Shown here: positions 43,275 through 51,455 of the stretch, piece after piece
Layout: every line of letters starts with the position of its first letter
How positions within the stretch are numbered: the stretch's first letter is position 1
Origin: Pectinatus haikarae
Lineage (GTDB): Bacteria; Bacillota; Negativicutes; Selenomonadales; Selenomonadaceae
DNA length: 64,000 bases
Direction: 5' to 3' (one strand)
Assembly (NCBI RefSeq): GCF_030813505.1
Contig: NZ_JAUSUE010000002.1
Position numbers and translations under genes: made by a program
The notes under the pieces: generated by a model
Database searches by the model: none
Seen by the model: only the letters and a program-made list of their open reading frames with translations
Told to the model about the DNA's origin: nothing

Positions 43275-44102
43275 ATGAAAATAAAATTATTTGCTACTGA
43301 TTTAGATGGTACGTTGTTGGACAGCAATGATAAAATTTCTCAAAAAAATATCGCGGCTATAAAGGAAGCTGTCAATGCGGGTACAATAGTTACTTTTGCT
43401 ACAGGCAGAATGTATTCATCTGCAGTGCAGTACGCGCGGCAGACAGGGATCGATGTGCCGCTCATAACTTATAATGGTGCGCTGATAAAATCTACGTCCG
43501 GTAAAGTTTACAGTGAGCAGTATATAAATCCATTGGCAGTGCAAGAGTTTGTGGCTTATTGTGAGCATAAGCAATGGTATTTGCAGGTAAACAGCAATGA
43601 TGCTTTATTTTTTCCGGTTTATCTGGAACGTTCCGCAGATTATGAAAGAAGTACAGGCATTAAGGGGGAGACTGTGGGCTGGCAGGAGTTAGGCCGTAAA
43701 AATGAAAATGTTGCTAAAATGCTGTTGGTCACGGCAGAATATGGAAAACAAGATGTGGAGGAAAAAATTCAGGAAGAAAATTCTATGATTTATGAACTCA
43801 CACAGAAATTTGCGGGAAAAGTGATGCTGGTCAAGTCAAAAAGAGGGTTGATTGAAGTAATAAATCCTGCGGTAAGCAAAGCTAATGCACTGTATATCCT
43901 GGCCAAACAGTTTGGTTTTGGAATAGATGAAGTGATGGCTATAGGCGACGCCAATAATGATCTGCCAATGCTTGAAGCTGCCGGAAAAAGTGTAGCGATG
44001 GGAAATGCTGCTGATAATATTAAGTCAGTATGTGATTATCTGGTCGGAACAAATGATAATGATGGCGTAGCAGAGGCAATATATAAATATATACTGAAAT
44101 AG
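43275..44102 (+). CDS. Cof-type HAD phosphatase
   Basis: A 275-residue HAD-superfamily phosphatase with a type IIB cap. Motif I is FATDLDGTLLDS (nucleophile Asp), motif II TFATGRM, the lysine near SKANALYIL, and motif IV IGDANNDLPML. Such enzymes dephosphorylate sugar phosphates, FMN or pyridoxal phosphate. The ATG at 43275 follows GAGGGACGGA. It lies 43 bases upstream of rapZ and may share a transcript. The substrate is unknown. Confidence 0.88.
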   Translation: MKIKLFATDLDGTLLDSNDKISQKNIAAIKEAVNAGTIVTFATGRMYSSAVQYARQTGIDVPLITYNGALIKSTSGKVYSEQYINPLAVQEFVAYCEHKQWYLQVNSNDALFFPVYLERSADYERSTGIKGETVGWQELGRKNENVAKMLLVTAEYGKQDVEEKIQEENSMIYELTQKFAGKVMLVKSKRGLIEVINPAVSKANALYILAKQFGFGIDEVMAIGDANNDLPMLEAAGKSVAMGNAADNIKSVCDYLVGTNDNDGVAEAIYKYILK

Positions 44103-44145
44103 GCTGTTGTATATTTATTATGCTTAATGAAGGGAAGTGAAAATA

Positions 44146-45039
44146 TTGCAGCAGAAAGAAGACTTTCGCCTTATAATTGTCACAGGGATGTCCGGCAGTG
44201 GTAAAACACAGGCTTGTCGTAATCTGGAAGATCTGGGATATTTTTGTGTGGACAATCTTCCACCGGTGTTTATACCAAAATTCGCTGAACTTTGCATGCA
44301 CTCGGCGGGACATGTGAGCCGGGTGGTGCTCGTAGTTGATACAAGAAGCCGCGAATTTTTTGATACATTTGTTCATGTCTTAAAGCAGATGGATGAAGAA
44401 AACAAGGCGTTCGAGCTGTTATTTATGGAGGCGTCCGATGAGGTTATAATAAGACGATATAAAGAAACAAGACGGCGCCATCCCATGGCACCAAGCTCGA
44501 GAATCAGTGAAGGAATCAACATGGAGCGCGAACGTCTGGCTGGTGTCCGTAATAAGGCCACATATATAATTGATACATCAGCGCTGCTTAAAACGGAACT
44601 AAAGCAAAAAATAGTCAGATTGTTTGGTGATGCTTATGTTGATCAGATGAATATAAATATTCTTTCTTTCGGTTTTAAATTTGGTATGCCGCTCGATGCT
44701 GATATGGTTTTGGATGTCAGATTTCTGCCCAATCCTTTTTATATAGAAAAAATGCGCCATAAAAGCGGTGCAGTGCCGGAGGTTGCTCAATATATAGCAA
44801 AATGGCCTGTAACTCAGCAATTTATGGAAAAACTGGATGACTTGGTGAATTTTCTCATACCGCAATATATAAAGGAAGGGAAGAGCCAGTTAGTCATAGC
44901 CATTGGCTGCACCGGTGGAATGCACAGATCGGTATTCATTGCCAGACATTTATTTGATTTATTGAAGAACAGAGGATACCTGGCCAATTTAGAGCATCGC
45001 GATTTAATGAAAAATGACGTTTATGAGCATTTGCAATAG
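44146..45039 (+). CDS. rapZ: RNase adapter RapZ (YvcJ)
   Basis: A nucleotide-binding protein of about 297 residues; in enterobacteria RapZ steers small RNA decay for glucosamine-6-phosphate control, and in Bacillus YvcJ is a GTPase linked to competence. Walker A is GMSGSGKT near the N-terminus, then DNLPP, and the C-terminal domain has FLPNPFYIEKMRHKSG and IGCTGGMHRS. The TTG at 44146 is preferred (AAGGGA ten bases upstream); GTG at 44137 abuts the site. It heads the conserved rapZ-yvcK-whiA cluster. Confidence 0.93.
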   Translation: MQQKEDFRLIIVTGMSGSGKTQACRNLEDLGYFCVDNLPPVFIPKFAELCMHSAGHVSRVVLVVDTRSREFFDTFVHVLKQMDEENKAFELLFMEASDEVIIRRYKETRRRHPMAPSSRISEGINMERERLAGVRNKATYIIDTSALLKTELKQKIVRLFGDAYVDQMNINILSFGFKFGMPLDADMVLDVRFLPNPFYIEKMRHKSGAVPEVAQYIAKWPVTQQFMEKLDDLVNFLIPQYIKEGKSQLVIAIGCTGGMHRSVFIARHLFDLLKNRGYLANLEHRDLMKNDVYEHLQ

Positions 45040-45063
45040 CATTATTATGGAGGCAATGCATTT

Positions 45064-46380
45064 ATGCATCTTTTAAAATGGCTTTACCCAGGTATGCGTT
45101 TCAAACGGTGGCTGTTTTTGTTTGCGATAGGCGTGCTTTTGATAAGCATAGGCCTTACTATTATTTTTAATTACAAATATATTGATGGAGTGGAGGAGTT
45201 TATCTTCCGTATAGTTTATACTGCCACCGGGACGTATAACTATACGATAACGAATGTAGTTGGTTTTTTGGTGGCTCTCATAGGGCTTGTAATAATGCTT
45301 GTAGCCATGCGAATGACGATAAGGTCCATAATTACTGTTTTGCTTCCGGACAGCTCAGAAAAGCTGGTCGATTTAATTTACGAAAAAAGAAAATTAGACA
45401 GGGGTCCGGCGATAACAGTTATAGGCGGAGGAACGGGGCTTTCTGTTTTGCTGCGTGGTTTAAAGGAGGCAACAAATAACGTAACCGCTGTTGTTACTGT
45501 TGCCGATGATGGCGGATCTTCAGGCAGACTGCGCAGTGAATTTGGCATAATCCCGCCCGGCGATCTCAGAAATTGCCTTGTAGCGCTTGCGGATACAGAG
45601 CCGCTTATGGAGAAATTATTTCAATATCGTTTTGAAGGGAAAAGTGCGCTTGCCGGGCATAGTTTTGGCAATTTATTTATAGCGGCAATGACTCAGGTAA
45701 CGGGTGATGTGGAAAAAGCACTGATGGAATCAAGTAAGGTTTTAGCGGTAAAAGGGCGCGTTTTTCCTGCAAGCACGGCTAAAATAAGGCTAGATGCCAC
45801 GATGCAGGACGGTACAGTAGTAGAGGGAGAATCACAGATACCGCTTGTCCACAAAAAAATTAAACGCGTACATATTTTTCCCAGACAGGTCGAGCCGGTT
45901 GCCTCTGCGATAAGTGCAATAAAAAATGCTGAAGCTATAATCCTAGGCCCAGGCAGCTTGTATACGAGTATTATGCCGAATCTGCTCGTCAACAACGTGG
46001 CTGAAACTGTCAGAAAAAGCAAAGCAATAAAAATATACATATGCAATGTTATGACTCAGCCGGGAGAAACAGACGGCTATACGGTTTCCATGCATGTAAA
46101 GGCTATTTTAGAGCATGCGGGCATTGGCAGTGTAGACTATGTTTTGGCAAATAATAAGCCGATTTCACCTTCACTGCAAGAGTTTTATGCTCAAAAAGGA
46201 CAATATCCAGTTATAATCGATGAGGATGAAATACATGAACTTGGTGTTGGCTTTGTGAAAGCAGATCTTATAAATGAAACCAATGTCATTCATCATGATT
46301 CTGAGAAACTTGCCCATAATATTATGCAGATGGCCTATGGTTTGAAAACAGATAACAGAAGACGCAAAAAAAAGTATTAG
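45064..46380 (+). CDS. yvcK: gluconeogenesis factor YvcK (CofD-like)
   Basis: A 438-residue protein of the CofD/YvcK family, needed for normal cell shape and growth on gluconeogenic carbon, with UDP-sugar binding known in relatives. Two N-terminal membrane helices (about 12-35 and 60-85) precede the soluble domain with ITVIGGGTGLSVLLRGLK, VTVADDGGSSGRLR and GPGSLYTSIMPNLLV. The membrane part is longer than in Bacillus YvcK, as in some other Firmicutes. It is the middle gene of rapZ-yvcK-whiA. Confidence 0.92.
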   Translation: MHLLKWLYPGMRFKRWLFLFAIGVLLISIGLTIIFNYKYIDGVEEFIFRIVYTATGTYNYTITNVVGFLVALIGLVIMLVAMRMTIRSIITVLLPDSSEKLVDLIYEKRKLDRGPAITVIGGGTGLSVLLRGLKEATNNVTAVVTVADDGGSSGRLRSEFGIIPPGDLRNCLVALADTEPLMEKLFQYRFEGKSALAGHSFGNLFIAAMTQVTGDVEKALMESSKVLAVKGRVFPASTAKIRLDATMQDGTVVEGESQIPLVHKKIKRVHIFPRQVEPVASAISAIKNAEAIILGPGSLYTSIMPNLLVNNVAETVRKSKAIKIYICNVMTQPGETDGYTVSMHVKAILEHAGIGSVDYVLANNKPISPSLQEFYAQKGQYPVIIDEDEIHELGVGFVKADLINETNVIHHDSEKLAHNIMQMAYGLKTDNRRRKKKY

Positions 46381-46393
46381 ATGGGGTGAACAC

Positions 46394-47341
46394 ATGCCGT
46401 CTTTTTCTACAGAAGTAAAAAACGAACTGTCCCATTTTAATGAAACCAGTCTATGCTGTCTGTTTGCGGAACTGGCTTCGCTTTTGCGTATGGACAGTAC
46501 ATTCATTCTCAGCGCAAAACATCATTTGGGTATTAATTTCTCAACGGAAAACGCAGCTGTGGCCAGGAGGACATTAGCTTTTATAAAAGGTTTGTGTGTG
46601 GGTGAGATCAACACAGAACTTGTAGTAAAACGATCGCGCCGTCTGCAAAAAAATAATCGATATATTATTAGAGTGATACCTTCACCCGCGGTAGACGCAT
46701 TACTGAGAAATATGAAATTTATTAATGACGACGGATTCAATATGGGCAGGGACAGCTACCTCCTCAGCAAGTACTGCTGTAAGGAAGCATATCTTCGCGG
46801 AGCCTTTCTTGGCGGAGGATCTGTAAACAGACCGGATGGTGGTTATCATTTAGAACTTTCCACCAGTAATTATGAATTTTCACGTCAGCTTTTAATATTA
46901 CTGAATCAATTTAACTTTCCTGTAGGGGAAACTGCAAGAAAGGATTATTACGTTTTATATATTAAGGAAAGTGAAGCGATTATAAGTTTTTTGCGTATGA
47001 TTGGGGCAGAGCAGGTACTTGAAGAATTTGAAAGCAAGCGTAATTTAAAGGAAGTACGCAATCAAGTCAATCGTCTGGTAAATTGCGAAACGGCAAATCT
47101 GCAAAAAACAATAGAAGCTTCGGTACGTCAGGTTCAGAATATGAAAAATCTGCTGGGCGATTCAAAAATGAAAATACTGCCGGAAGCTTTGAAAAAGACG
47201 GCATGGACGAGGATAGAATATCCTGATGCTTCATTAAGTGAATTGGCACAAATCCTTGGCATAGGTAAATCAGGAGTCAATCATCGTCTGCGCAAACTGG
47301 AGGCAATGGCACTTCGATTGAAGGAATGTGAAAAAGGATGA
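46394..47341 (+). CDS. whiA: WhiA DNA-binding protein
   Basis: WhiA, a sporulation/division regulator conserved in Gram-positive lineages including non-sporulating ones. It has a LAGLIDADG-like homing-endonuclease fold in the middle (YLRGAFLGGGSVNRPDGGYHLEL) and a C-terminal helix-turn-helix (ASLSELAQILGIGKSGVNHRLRKL). Length 315. It starts MPSFSTEVKNELSH. It overlaps the next gene by four bases (ATGA). Confidence 0.95.
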   Translation: MPSFSTEVKNELSHFNETSLCCLFAELASLLRMDSTFILSAKHHLGINFSTENAAVARRTLAFIKGLCVGEINTELVVKRSRRLQKNNRYIIRVIPSPAVDALLRNMKFINDDGFNMGRDSYLLSKYCCKEAYLRGAFLGGGSVNRPDGGYHLELSTSNYEFSRQLLILLNQFNFPVGETARKDYYVLYIKESEAIISFLRMIGAEQVLEEFESKRNLKEVRNQVNRLVNCETANLQKTIEASVRQVQNMKNLLGDSKMKILPEALKKTAWTRIEYPDASLSELAQILGIGKSGVNHRLRKLEAMALRLKECEKG

Positions 47342-48126
47342 AGTCACTACGTTGGTTTATAATTGCCGGGCTGGTTTTTTTGCTTGTATTTGGAGTGGTT
47401 GCCATATATTTTTCCGGTGAGGATAAAAATAATATCCTCATTCTGGAATATCATAGAGTAAATGATGTTGATGATGATGAATATACAATATCCACGAAAG
47501 AATTCAGAAAACAAATTGAATATCTGTCTGAGCAGGGATATTCGACAATCAGTCTTATGAATTTTATAAGAGCTAAGAAATATGGTGATAAATTGCCGGA
47601 TAAGTCAGTGATTTTAACCTTTGATGACGGTTACGAGGATAATTATACTGAAGTTATGCCTATTTTAGCTGAAAATAATATGACAGGGACTGTTTTTATT
47701 ATAACAAACAGCATAGGGCTGGAAGGTTATCTTACTTGGGATCAGCTGAGAGAAATGCAGCTGGTAAATATGGAGATAGGCAGCCATACCGCTAATCATA
47801 TACCATTAGCATCACTTGAGCCGGAAAAAATAAATGATGAAATTCATCTCTCAAAATTGTTAATGGAATGGAAAGGTTTGAAAACAATATATTTTTTCTC
47901 TTATCCGAATGGAAGCTATAATGACACGGCACAGACAGATCTCCGTGCAGACGGTTATCTGGGCGCTGTTACAGGCGATCCGGGAATCAATACTTTTGCT
48001 ACGGATGCTTATCGGCTGCAAAGGACATATATTCCGAGATCAAAACTGGGCATGCTGGATTTCAAGTTAAGGATATTGAAAAGCAAACTTTATACTGAAT
48101 TTAATATAAAACAAAATAAAATATAG
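47338..48126 (+). CDS. polysaccharide deacetylase, membrane-anchored
   Basis: A 262-residue protein with an N-terminal signal anchor (residues 7-25) and a NodB-type catalytic domain. It has LTFDDGYEDN (metal and base aspartates), the metal histidines in SHTANHIPL, and FSYPNGSYND. It should deacetylate a cell-wall or capsular polysaccharide outside the membrane. It overlaps whiA and is followed 16 bases later by an unknown exported protein, so both belong to the rapZ-yvcK-whiA transcript. Confidence 0.9.
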   Translation: MKSLRWFIIAGLVFLLVFGVVAIYFSGEDKNNILILEYHRVNDVDDDEYTISTKEFRKQIEYLSEQGYSTISLMNFIRAKKYGDKLPDKSVILTFDDGYEDNYTEVMPILAENNMTGTVFIITNSIGLEGYLTWDQLREMQLVNMEIGSHTANHIPLASLEPEKINDEIHLSKLLMEWKGLKTIYFFSYPNGSYNDTAQTDLRADGYLGAVTGDPGINTFATDAYRLQRTYIPRSKLGMLDFKLRILKSKLYTEFNIKQNKI

Positions 48127-48142
48127 AAATTTATGAGGAAAA

Positions 48143-49321
48143 ATGGATTTTTTTAAACAAATAATATTATCGACTTTTGCAGCCATTGCAGTTGGCAGTG
48201 TTCTTTTCTGCGGTACAGTTCAGGCCCGCCACAAAGAAGATGCAAAGAATACGGTAGAAAAAACAAGGGAATATTCCATAAAAGCAAACTCACAAACATC
48301 AGATGAAAAGGCAAAATATTCCGCGGCAAGTTTTAAATCGCAAATAGATAAAATGACGGCCTGGCCTGTGAAGCGTATTGATAAAGAAGGAACGCTTATT
48401 TTTTCTGACAGTCCGGAGACAGTATATCAGGATGGTATACTGTATGAAGATACTGTCAGCGGAAAAGGTCGGTTGTATTATTATCATGTAAATGGTACCG
48501 ATGAAGATAAAAAAGTAGTTGTTATGCTGACAAATGAAAGTAGAACAAATGCTGCGGATTTTCATATTACACGCTCTGCTCAGGCAGGACCGAGCGCAGA
48601 TTATTTATATGTGGGAAAAACTTCACAGCTGCGGTATTTCGGATACCAGACATCGCGAGATGTCCTTATTGATAAAAAAAGCTCTCAAATATTAGAAAAC
48701 AGAACAAATCGCATGGTAATTAAAAAGGACGAATTGGTTTGCGGCATATATGATTTCGAGACAGCAGCTCCTGTCAAGATAACGGTGATGATGCTGCCGA
48801 TGGATGCCGATCCCTATGCTTTTATAAAAACGGCACCGGTTTTGCTCAAAGATGAGAGCAGGCTGCGCGGTACTTTTCAAAATATGGATCGTGTCCTGCA
48901 GGGAGAACGAAGATACAATCCTGAAAAAGATGGTGCCGTATATTTCACTGTTGCCGATGACAAGGACGATGCATATCTGACAGGCATTGATGCAACGGAT
49001 GGCAGTACGGTCAAAAATTATGGCAATTATGGAGTGCTTTATTATTTGAATATGCCGACAGGAGGAATGGGCAAAGTCCATTATTATCTTCAACCGCTGG
49101 GCGGTGTTTATGCCGGGGCTATGACGGCGCAAATAAATAACAATGTAAGTGTCAATGTGCTGCCGACTCCTTCAGAACGTGCATTTTTTGGTGAAAACCA
49201 GCGTCAGGCATATTATGCTGATTTAGGAATATATAAGATAAGAGATAATGTCCTGTTTCAATATTCACCTCCCGGAGCATCCAATTTGCCCGTCAATATT
49301 ATATTGGCGCCCGAGGAATAA
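48143..49321 (+). CDS. exported protein of unknown function
   Basis: A 392-residue protein with an N-terminal signal peptide (IILSTFAAIAVGSVLFCGTVQA). The mature part has a charged linker (about 30-65), then a long beta-rich domain (GRLYYYHVNGTDEDKKVVVMLTN, ADYLYVGKTSQLRYFGYQTSRDV) and ends in PVNIILAPEE. The pattern of strands suggests a jelly-roll or similar fold, but I do not recognise the family. It is last in the operon after the polysaccharide deacetylase, suggesting an envelope role. The start ATG follows GAGG. Confidence 0.75.
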   Translation: MDFFKQIILSTFAAIAVGSVLFCGTVQARHKEDAKNTVEKTREYSIKANSQTSDEKAKYSAASFKSQIDKMTAWPVKRIDKEGTLIFSDSPETVYQDGILYEDTVSGKGRLYYYHVNGTDEDKKVVVMLTNESRTNAADFHITRSAQAGPSADYLYVGKTSQLRYFGYQTSRDVLIDKKSSQILENRTNRMVIKKDELVCGIYDFETAAPVKITVMMLPMDADPYAFIKTAPVLLKDESRLRGTFQNMDRVLQGERRYNPEKDGAVYFTVADDKDDAYLTGIDATDGSTVKNYGNYGVLYYLNMPTGGMGKVHYYLQPLGGVYAGAMTAQINNNVSVNVLPTPSERAFFGENQRQAYYADLGIYKIRDNVLFQYSPPGASNLPVNIILAPEE

Positions 49322-49341
49322 ATATATTTTCAGCGTAGATA

Positions 49342-49370
49342 TTGATTGAAAGGTAAAAAAATTATACAAT
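49342..49370 (+). promoter_or_regulatory. SCIFF peptide promoter
   Basis: TTGATT (49342-49347) and TACAAT (49365-49370), 17 bases apart, about 43 bases before the peptide start. Confidence 0.7.
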
Positions 49371-49412
49371 ATATAATGTTATTGATTATTGATATAATAA
49401 GGAGGCTTTTTC

Positions 49413-49556
49413 ATGAAACATATTAAGACAGTCAATAAACCATATCTGCAAAGCACCTTAAAAACAGGCGGCTGCGGTGAATGCCAGGCTTCATGTCAGT
49501 CTGCGTGCAAGACGTCCTGCACGGTAGGCAATCAAGTTTGCGAAAAAAAGCAATAA
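49413..49556 (+). CDS. scfA: SCIFF ranthipeptide precursor
   Basis: A 47-residue peptide of the six-cysteines-in-forty-five family. It starts MKHIKTVNKPYL, has a GGCGECQ motif, and cysteines at 21, 24, 28, 32, 36 and 43. The maturase next door forms thioether links from these cysteines to neighbouring residues. An AAGGAGG site lies seven to eight bases upstream. A terminator between peptide and maturase genes should make peptide more abundant than enzyme. In clostridia such peptides have been linked to cell-density signalling; its role here is unknown. Confidence 0.95.
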   Translation: MKHIKTVNKPYLQSTLKTGGCGECQASCQSACKTSCTVGNQVCEKKQ

Positions 49557-49570
49557 TTTTCATTTAGTCT

Positions 49571-49599
49571 AAAAAAGGCTGTGTATGCAGCCTTTTTTT
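49571..49599 (+). terminator. partial terminator between scfA and scfB
   Basis: The stem AAAAAAGGCTG (49571-49581) pairs with CAGCC plus T-run (from 49588) across a 6-base loop. It probably lets only part of the transcription through to the maturase gene. Confidence 0.85.
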
Positions 49600-49624
49600 A
49601 ATGTAAGAAAGGATTTATCTGTCA

Positions 49625-50986
49625 ATGAATAAAAATATCCACAAGTTTCACTATAAAGATGTATATTTTCTGCTTGATGTGAACAGCGGAGCTGTCCACG
49701 CTGTTGATAAAATGATCGCCGATATGATGGATGTGTTTGACGGCAAAAATGATGATGACGTAATAAATAAATATATGAATATTTACAAACCCTTGGAAAT
49801 AAAAGAGGCATTGTCAGAACTGCATCAGCTAATAGAAGCCGAACAATTATTTGCGCCGGATATTACCGTGCCGCCAGTATTCTCTGAAAAGGGCATTGTT
49901 AAATCAATGTGTCTTTTAGTAGCGCATGATTGTAATCTGCGCTGTAAGTATTGCTTTGCCGATACAGGAGACTTTGGTGCTGACAGGCAGCTTATGAATA
50001 GACAGGTAGGCGAAGCGGCAGTTGAATATATAATAGAGCATAGCGGCAGCAGAAAACACTGTGAAATAGATTTTTTTGGCGGAGAACCGCTGGTAAACAT
50101 GCCTTTGGTGAAACATATAACAGCATATGTAAGAAAAAGAGAAAAAGAGGCAGGCAAAATATTCAAGCTGACTTTGACGACAAATGGCATACTGTTGAAT
50201 GACGAGAATATAAAATTTCTGAATGACAATAATATAAGCGTAGTCATAAGTCTGGACGGAAGAAAAAGTGTACATGATCATATGCGCCCGGATGCCGGCG
50301 GACATGATACTTATAACAGGGTAGTGGCTAATTTTAAAAAGCTAGTCAAATCAAGAAACGATGAAAATTATTACATGCGAGGTACTTATACCAAATATAA
50401 TCTTGATTTTACCAACGATGTGGTTTCAATGGCCGATGAGGGTTTTGACATCCTGTCTATTGAGCCCGTTATTGCCAAGGATGAAGATTACGCAATACTT
50501 GAAAGCGACCTGCCGCAAATATTTGCAGAGTATGATAAGCTGGTAAATACATATCTGCAGTATCGCCGCGAGGGCAGAGGATTTTTCTTTTTTCATTTCA
50601 ATATAGACCTTAATAATGGTCCCTGTGTAGCAAAAAGGCTAAGCGGCTGTGGCGCCGGGCATGAATATTATGCTGTGGCGGCAAATGGCGATATGTACCC
50701 CTGCCATCAATTTGTCGGACGCGAAAAATATTTGCTCGGTAATGTATTCGAGGGCGTCACCAGCACACAAATCCCACAGCATTTCAGAAATTGCCATGTT
50801 CTGAATAAAGATAAGTGCCGTGACTGCTGGGCAAGATATTTCTGCAGCGGCGGCTGTCATGCCAACGCCGATCTTTTCAACAATGATATATATAAACCCT
50901 ATGAACTGGGATGCGAACTGCAGAAGAAAAGATTGGAATGTGCGATTGCTGTTCAGGCATTAATGTCTATGGAAAACAGTCATTAA
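49625..50986 (+). CDS. scfB: SCIFF radical SAM maturase
   Basis: A 453-residue radical SAM/SPASM enzyme that installs thioether crosslinks in ScfA. The N-terminal RRE-like domain (about 1-90) should bind the leader peptide. The radical SAM cluster is CNLRCKYC (Cys103, 107, 110), followed by FFGGEPL. The C-terminal SPASM cysteines lie in GCGAGHEYYAVAANGDMYPCH and CRDCWARYFCSGGCHA. It directly follows the peptide gene behind a terminator hairpin, and no transporter or peptidase gene is adjacent. Confidence 0.95.
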   Translation: MNKNIHKFHYKDVYFLLDVNSGAVHAVDKMIADMMDVFDGKNDDDVINKYMNIYKPLEIKEALSELHQLIEAEQLFAPDITVPPVFSEKGIVKSMCLLVAHDCNLRCKYCFADTGDFGADRQLMNRQVGEAAVEYIIEHSGSRKHCEIDFFGGEPLVNMPLVKHITAYVRKREKEAGKIFKLTLTTNGILLNDENIKFLNDNNISVVISLDGRKSVHDHMRPDAGGHDTYNRVVANFKKLVKSRNDENYYMRGTYTKYNLDFTNDVVSMADEGFDILSIEPVIAKDEDYAILESDLPQIFAEYDKLVNTYLQYRREGRGFFFFHFNIDLNNGPCVAKRLSGCGAGHEYYAVAANGDMYPCHQFVGREKYLLGNVFEGVTSTQIPQHFRNCHVLNKDKCRDCWARYFCSGGCHANADLFNNDIYKPYELGCELQKKRLECAIAVQALMSMENSH

Positions 50987-51010
50987 TCTGTACTTGAATA
51001 AAATCTGCAG

Positions 51011-51038
51011 TTGATTTTGTTTAATTTTTCTGTATAAT
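51011..51038 (+). promoter_or_regulatory. orphan promoter in the scfB-gap gap
   Basis: TTGATT (51011-51016) and TATAAT (51033-51038) are 16 bases apart. No convincing gene follows; a terminator lies 55 bases further on. Confidence 0.6.
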
Positions 51039-51044
51039 TTGCCA

Positions 51045-51135
51045 CACAACTATTTTAATGGTGAAGAATAAGAAATTGACTTACGGAGTATTGATCAGCA
51101 AATTTCGGATGAAATTTGCTGATTTTATTTTTATT
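51045..51135 (+). ncRNA. candidate small RNA
   Basis: From the predicted start near 51045 a transcript of about 90 bases would end at the strong hairpin at 51094-51123. No gene or ribosome-site-led frame of credible composition is inside. It could also be an attenuated leader of the gap operon, but that has its own promoter at 51270. Confidence 0.4.
51094..51135 (+). terminator. terminator downstream of scfB / of the candidate small RNA
   Basis: A perfect 13-base stem ATCAGCAAATTTC (51094-51106) and GAAATTTGCTGAT (51111-51123), with a GGAT loop, followed by TTTATTTTTATT. Confidence 0.9.
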
Positions 51136-51269
51136 AAATTCTGCAATACGCGGCTGCATCTGCATAAAGAGAATTTTGTAGGCGGGCAGCGGCGAAACTG
51201 CATGACAGATAATAACGCTTATTCACAATTTTCGATCGGTTCGAACTGCTCTATTTACAAGTAAAAACG

Positions 51270-51299
51270 TTGACAAATAATGGGTTTTTATTGTATCAT
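51270..51299 (+). promoter_or_regulatory. gap operon promoter
   Basis: TTGACA (51270-51275) and TATCAT (51294-51299), 18 bases apart. It leaves a 150-base leader before the gap start codon. Confidence 0.8.
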
Positions 51300-51403
51300 A
51301 AATGGTGATAAAACTGTTGGAGTTTCTGGCAGTTTGGTATTTGTCGTTTGTCTGGATAAGGCTGCTGATCGTCTTTTAGCAGCGGGGTTATTCAGCCAAC
51401 ATA

Positions 51404-51432
51404 TTCTGGAAAATTCCAGAAAACTTTTTTTA
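51404..51432 (+). terminator. attenuator-like hairpin in the gap leader
   Basis: TTCTGGAA (51404-51411) and TTCCAGAA (51414-51421) are followed by AACTTTTTTT, a terminator form placed inside the leader. A second hairpin (GCTGCT/AGCAGC, near 51361-51383) lies upstream. Confidence 0.55.
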
Positions 51433-51455
51433 AAATTTTAGGGGGTATTTTTACA

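Noticed and set aside
51058..51264. 68-codon frame between scfB and gap
   Set aside because: It reads through a strong terminator hairpin, has no ribosome site, and its composition is not protein-like.
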